Source of the DNA: Chitinispirillaceae bacterium
Lineage (GTDB): Bacteria; Fibrobacterota; Chitinivibrionia; Chitinivibrionales; Chitinispirillaceae
Direction of reading: 5' to 3'
NCBI GenBank assembly: GCA_016926315.1
Contig: JAFGOU010000160.1
Coordinates: 1-8,168, forward strand
Length of the DNA stretch: 8,168 bases
Shown here: in pieces, positions 4,930 to 8,168 of the stretch
Position numbering within the stretch: the first letter of the stretch is position 1
Layout of the letters: each line of letters starts with the position of its first letter
The notes under the pieces: model-generated
Told to the model about the DNA's origin: nothing
Database searches by the model: none
Seen by the model: only the letters and a program-made list of their open reading frames with translations
Program-made: the position numbers and the translations under genes

Positions 4930-6726
4930 ATGAGACCAGACGCAATGGCTTTTTCTTTTTTTACGCGGATGGCAAGGCAGGACCGGATGGACCGGACGCA
5001 GGCAGGGCAGAAACCCGTGCCGGCGCAGGGGTTCGGTACCGGCACTCCCGTGGAAGGCGATTCCGGTGAGGGTTTTAAAGCCGTGTACGTTCAGGTTGCC
5101 AGAAGCAACGAACAGGCGGCGAAGGTAACTGATCCCGCTGTTTCGGGTCAGGCACCGTCGGAAAATACGGATGAGCTTTCTGCAGGGGATCAGATGCTTC
5201 AGGAGTTGCTCGGGCAGCAGATTGCCGAACAGCCGCAGCTGATCCTTCAGTCCGAAGCGCTTGTTGAAAACGGATTGGAGGGTCTGGCTTTGGAGCAGGC
5301 TGACCTGTCGTTGCCGGAATTGGCGGTCCAGCAGGGCGGCGGATTGGCGGACCATCCTGTTTTCAATTTGATCAGGCAGATAGCGCCGGACCTTGTCCCG
5401 TCGATACCAACGACGGGTACCGCGGCTGAAGCGAGCGTTGTTATCAGTCAGGCGCTGGTGGAGATCTCCGAGGCGATGCACCTGAAGATCGATTCTGGAT
5501 TGCAGAACCTGATGCTTACCGAGAGTGCGGGTGATCTTTCCGGGCAGTTTTCGGAAATCCTTTACACGCTCAAGCAGATCGTACAGGTGTTACAGGAGGC
5601 GGTCGCGAAAAACCAGGCGATTTCGCTTGATGGGAAAACCGTTATCGGCGTTCCGCAGGCGAAGGAACTGGTTGAGCTTGTTCAGGTCCGGATCTTCAGG
5701 ATCGAGATCGGCGTTTCCATGCTCGGTATTGCCGACAAGGTGCAGGCCGAGCTTGCACAGAAACTGTCGCTGCCGCAGTCAGGCGGCATCGTGCAGGCGC
5801 TCGATCCGAAGAGCATTGCCATGCCCCAGGCGCAGATGGAGAAGGTGTTCGGGGAGGTTTTCAAGGATTCTTCCCCGAATATCGCACTCCTCGTGCAGAA
5901 GATGCGCGAGCTGTGCGCTAGGTACGGGCAGGCCGGGAACAACGGTGCCGCAATGAAAGTGGTCGAAGTGAGTGCTGCGGTTACCGAAACGGTCAGGACG
6001 GTTACGCTGCCGGGTAATGTCCCTTTCGGCAGTCAGGTGCTTCGAAAATTGCTTAACATAGAGGCAAAGGAGCTTCTGGCGGCACAGAATACCGAAGCGG
6101 CGAACCAGGCGGTCAGGATGTATCTGACGCCCGGAGCGGTGAATTCCGCGCTTCAGGGTATCGATGTCGGTGCGCTGAAAACGGCTGATGAACTGTTGCC
6201 AATCGGTGATACGTCGGGGAAAGCGCAGATGACTCCGCTTTTTGCCGGGTTTGAGACCAAATCCGTGCTTGCGAGTTACCGCACTACCGATGAGACCGTC
6301 ATGAGCCAGATTTCGGAACGGCTGCAAACCGCGGTCAGGTCGGGGCTTACGGAGATCCGTTTGATGCTCCGCCCGGAATCGCTTGGTGAAGTCAGGCTTC
6401 GCATCCGTGTCGAAGGCGATGTCGTTTTCGCGCGGATCCACGTGGAAAGCCAGGTGGTGAAGCAGATGGTCGAAACCAACCTGCAGTCGCTCAAGGATTC
6501 GCTTGCGCAGCAGCAGCTTAACTGCGGTTCGCTGGAAGTGAGTGTGGGCAACGACGGTTGGAACGACAAAAGCGACGGCGTGCACGGAAACCGCAACGGA
6601 AAGGCGGCCCATGCACCGGGAACGGCCGAAGGGGATCATGAGGACGAAACCGATCCGGCGGATGTCGCGCTGGGTGCGGAAACCGGCCGACGGTTCGGTG
6701 ATAACACGGTTGAATATTTTGCCTGA
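4930..6726 (+). CDS. fliK: Flagellar hook-length control protein FliK
   Basis: 598 residues. FliK is exported through the flagellar type III apparatus, measures hook length, and switches the secretion gate (FlhB) from hook to filament substrates. The C-terminal Flg_hook domain (Pfam PF02120) is clear at about 458-545: EIRLMLRPESLGEVRLRIRV with the hallmark L-R-P-E-S-L-G-E at 480-487, then VVFARIHVESQVVKQMV and LQSLKDSLAQQQLNCGSLEV. The N-terminal ~450 residues are low-conservation, rich in Gln, Ala and Glu, with no domain recognised, as expected for the ruler part. The last ~50 residues are a hydrophilic, Gly/Asp/Asn-rich tail (NDKSDGVHGNRNGK onward). It is longer than E. coli FliK (about 375 residues), with the extra length mostly N-terminal. 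The order motE-fliK-flgD supports the call independently, and flgD begins 19 bases after the stop. Confidence 0.9.
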   Translation: MRPDAMAFSFFTRMARQDRMDRTQAGQKPVPAQGFGTGTPVEGDSGEGFKAVYVQVARSNEQAAKVTDPAVSGQAPSENTDELSAGDQMLQELLGQQIAEQPQLILQSEALVENGLEGLALEQADLSLPELAVQQGGGLADHPVFNLIRQIAPDLVPSIPTTGTAAEASVVISQALVEISEAMHLKIDSGLQNLMLTESAGDLSGQFSEILYTLKQIVQVLQEAVAKNQAISLDGKTVIGVPQAKELVELVQVRIFRIEIGVSMLGIADKVQAELAQKLSLPQSGGIVQALDPKSIAMPQAQMEKVFGEVFKDSSPNIALLVQKMRELCARYGQAGNNGAAMKVVEVSAAVTETVRTVTLPGNVPFGSQVLRKLLNIEAKELLAAQNTEAANQAVRMYLTPGAVNSALQGIDVGALKTADELLPIGDTSGKAQMTPLFAGFETKSVLASYRTTDETVMSQISERLQTAVRSGLTEIRLMLRPESLGEVRLRIRVEGDVVFARIHVESQVVKQMVETNLQSLKDSLAQQQLNCGSLEVSVGNDGWNDKSDGVHGNRNGKAAHAPGTAEGDHEDETDPADVALGAETGRRFGDNTVEYFA

Positions 6727-6729
6727 TGA

Positions 6730-6738
6730 AAGGAGGTG
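6730..6738 (+). promoter_or_regulatory. Strong ribosome-binding site that decides the flgD start
   Basis: AAGGAGGTG lies one base before the in-frame ATG at 6740 and seven bases before the in-frame ATG at 6746. The seven-base spacing matches that at fliK, so 6746 is preferred. Starts upstream in the same open frame (for example 6542, inside fliK) have no such site. Confidence 0.8.
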
Positions 6739-6745
6739 GATGCCT

Positions 6746-7963
6746 ATGAGTTCGATGATCAGCGGAAATGTCGAGGACCTGATCAATACGGCCGCAAAAA
6801 ACGGTTCGTCGACGGTCAGGGCATTGGTCAATGCGGACGGAAACGGTATCGCCGCGGGTTCAAGCGTCATGAGCGGGAACACGGCGGGTGCGATCGAAAA
6901 GGAGATGGGGAAGGACGACTTCCTCATGCTGCTTGTCACCCAGCTTCGTTACCAGGACCCGCTGAATCCGATGGATAATACCGAATTCGTCGCGCAACTT
7001 GCCCAGTTCAGGGCGCTGGAGGGTACGTCGAACATCGAGAGCGCCATCAAGGGGCTCGACAGCTCGTTCAAGACCTCCATCGACGCGCAGACCGCGAGTG
7101 CCAACTCAATGGCAGGCACGGCGGCGGTGTCGCTCATCGGAAAAACCGCGCGCATGCAGGTCGAAAACGTCAAGTGGTATGCTTCGCCGGGCGAGAAGAT
7201 TGAGATACCGGTATACATCGGGGCAAATGCCGACGCCACGGTGGAGATCCTCGATGCTACCGGAGCGGTTGTCAAGACCTTCAGGGCCTCGGGCAAGGAC
7301 AGCCAGAACACGGTCAGATTGTCGTGGGACGGCATGATGGACAAGGGCGGCATCGCTCCGGCGGGCACGTACAAGGTACATATCGTCGGCGAGGAAAAGG
7401 ATGACAGCCTGTATGCGTTCGTGGAGGACGTGGTGACCGGCGTACGCTTCACTAAAGACAACGCGCTGGTGAAAATCCACGGTCTCGAACTGCCGCTTTC
7501 CAGCATTCTCGACGTTGCGCTTGGCAGCGGTTCGACCGGGGGACAGCTTTTAAGCCAGACTTCGGCGGTGTCGCTCATCGGCAAGACCGTACGCGTCGTT
7601 CAGGATGTGGTGAAATGGAGCCAGGCCGATAACGAGTCGATCGGCATAAAAGTCAACGCCAGAGCCGGCAGCACGGTGGAACTGAAAATCTGCAATGCGG
7701 CCGGTGAGACGGTGGCGACCCTCAAGAGCACGGCGGAAGAGAACGGCATCGCGTTTTTTACCTGGAAGGGCGCGACGACGGAAGGATCCTACGCTCCGGC
7801 GGGACAGTATTCGATCAAGGTCACCGGCGCCGAGCGCGACCCGTCGCTTTATGCGTTCGTGGAAGGCAAGGTGGATGGCGTAAGCAATCTGCCGGGTCTT
7901 TCAATGGTGCGCATCGGCGGGGTCAGTTTCAGCGTAAGCGACATAGTGGACATTTCAGCGTGA
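6746..7963 (+). CDS. flgD: Flagellar hook-capping scaffold FlgD with two tandem Tudor/Ig-like modules
   Basis: 405 residues from the preferred ATG. FlgD forms the cap that guides hook subunit (FlgE) assembly and is shed once the hook is complete. The conserved N-terminal segment is obvious at about 59-88: FLMLLVTQLRYQDPLNP, then MDNTEFVAQLAQF. After a linker, the C-terminal half holds two homologous units. Unit 1 spans about 127-257 and unit 2 about 274-405; both start with AVSLIGKT, both carry an Ig/FnIII-like insert ending W-x-G...APAG-x-Y, and both return to SLYAFVE..V.GV and a final V-x-I-x-G...I-x-D strand set. In characterised FlgD proteins this module (Tudor-like with inserted FnIII/FlgD_ig, PF13860) occurs once, and E. 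coli FlgD has 231 residues. The gene lies between fliK and a TIGR02530-type gene, the expected position, with 23 bases before the next ATG. Identity is secure; the duplication is the oddity. Confidence 0.93.
   Translation: MSSMISGNVEDLINTAAKNGSSTVRALVNADGNGIAAGSSVMSGNTAGAIEKEMGKDDFLMLLVTQLRYQDPLNPMDNTEFVAQLAQFRALEGTSNIESAIKGLDSSFKTSIDAQTASANSMAGTAAVSLIGKTARMQVENVKWYASPGEKIEIPVYIGANADATVEILDATGAVVKTFRASGKDSQNTVRLSWDGMMDKGGIAPAGTYKVHIVGEEKDDSLYAFVEDVVTGVRFTKDNALVKIHGLELPLSSILDVALGSGSTGGQLLSQTSAVSLIGKTVRVVQDVVKWSQADNESIGIKVNARAGSTVELKICNAAGETVATLKSTAEENGIAFFTWKGATTEGSYAPAGQYSIKVTGAERDPSLYAFVEGKVDGVSNLPGLSMVRIGGVSFSVSDIVDISA
7122..7963 (+). repeat. Internal tandem duplication within flgD (unit about 147 codons)
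   Basis: The two C-terminal modules of FlgD are repeated at DNA level in places. A 19-base exact match CGGCGGTGTCGCTCATCGG occurs at 7122-7140 and 7563-7581 (offset 441 bases, 147 codons), and TATGCGTTCGTGGA at 7412-7425 and 7850-7863 (offset 438, one codon less). Between these anchors the copies have diverged strongly in protein sequence, so the duplication is old rather than an assembly artefact. Confidence 0.88.
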
Positions 7964-7986
7964 CAACCCAGGGAGGTGAGTAACGT

Positions 7987-8168
7987 ATGGACATTGAAAG
8001 AACGACGGTTGCGGGACATCCGGTCGATATCCGTGAACTGCAGGCGCGGCAGGCTTCCAGGCCCATTGCCGGCGCCATGGCGGCAGATGCGGCGCACCGG
8101 GTATCGTTCGCCGAAGTTTTCGCAAAAAAAGTGGAAGGTCTCAGGTTTTCCGCTCATGCCGAGAGCCG
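7987..8168 (+). CDS. Flagellar operon protein of the TIGR02530 (flg_new) type, N-terminal part
   Basis: Sixty complete codons plus two bases are visible before the window ends; the unfinished codon begins CG and must encode Arg. The text FAEVFAKKVEGLRFSAHAES followed by R matches the hallmark 'L-K/R-F-S-x-H-A-x-x-R' segment of the small uncharacterised proteins found between flgD and flgE in many flagellar operons (TIGR02530, usually about 100-140 residues). The first ~38 residues look disordered and Ala/Gln-rich. The ATG follows GGAGGTG (7972-7978) by eight bases. The family's function is unknown to me; location suggests a role in hook assembly or its regulation. flgE is expected immediately downstream. 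Confidence 0.8.
   Translation, partial: MDIERTTVAGHPVDIRELQARQASRPIAGAMAADAAHRVSFAEVFAKKVEGLRFSAHAES

Noticed and set aside
4887..5069. Small open frame starting between motE and fliK
   Set aside because: It has a modest AAGGA upstream, but it runs through the fliK ribosome-binding site and 5' end in another frame and has no domain; probably chance.
6542..6745. Upstream extension of flgD into fliK
   Set aside because: The open frame continues upstream, but this would overlap fliK by about 185 bases and add Arg/Thr-rich shadow sequence. The strong ribosome-binding site at 6730-6738 points to 6746.
5779..6939. Minus-strand open frame (386 codons) antisense to fliK and flgD
   Set aside because: It runs across two well-supported genes, with no ribosome-binding site or recognisable domain.

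Overview
The window looks like a chromosomal segment of a motile Gram-negative bacterium, judged by eye to be GC-rich in its genes with a distinctly AT-richer central gap. A flagellar gene cluster sits beside a large secreted glycosidase whose C-terminus resembles a type IX secretion (T9SS) sorting domain. Flagella together with T9SS-like tails suggest a flagellated member of the FCB group, for example Fibrobacterota/Chitinispirillia or a related uncultured lineage. This is an inference from gene content, because no phylogenetic marker is complete here.

Left part (1-3729). The window opens in the last 47 codons of a plus-strand gene that looks like folC (dihydrofolate/folylpolyglutamate synthase). 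It converges on a minus-strand block of two genes: a compact, stand-alone ATP-dependent RNA ligase-like protein (238-987) and, upstream of it in transcription order, a secreted family GH31 alpha-glycosidase (1126-3729) with a signal peptide, both catalytic aspartates and a T9SS-like tail. An inverted repeat just past the GH31 stop separates the two.

Central gap (3730-4271). This 542-base divergent intergenic region has no convincing gene but is full of small structure: about 3.7 copies of a 10-base tandem repeat, a decayed copy of what appears to be a widespread dispersed palindromic repeat, three overlapping palindromes in 24 bases, five tandem copies of a heptamer, and a near-consensus sigma-54 (-24/-12) promoter.

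Right part (4272-8168). A plus-strand flagellar operon begins about 31 bases after the predicted sigma-54 start site: motE/ylxF-like membrane coiled-coil protein, fliK (hook-length control), flgD (hook-cap scaffold) and the start of a small flagellar operon protein of the TIGR02530 type. The order matches the ylxF-fliK-flgD segment of the Bacillus fla/che operon, so flgE (hook) is expected just outside the window. Three of these genes carry very strong AAGGAGGTG/GGAGGTG ribosome-binding sites that fix their starts. The most unusual gene is flgD: it encodes two complete tandem copies of the C-terminal Tudor/Ig-like module, where the typical protein has one.

I do not see a multi-gene novel defence or mobile system here. 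The items most worth following up are the double-module FlgD, the sigma-54 promoter with its repeat-rich upstream region, and the orphan RNA ligase.
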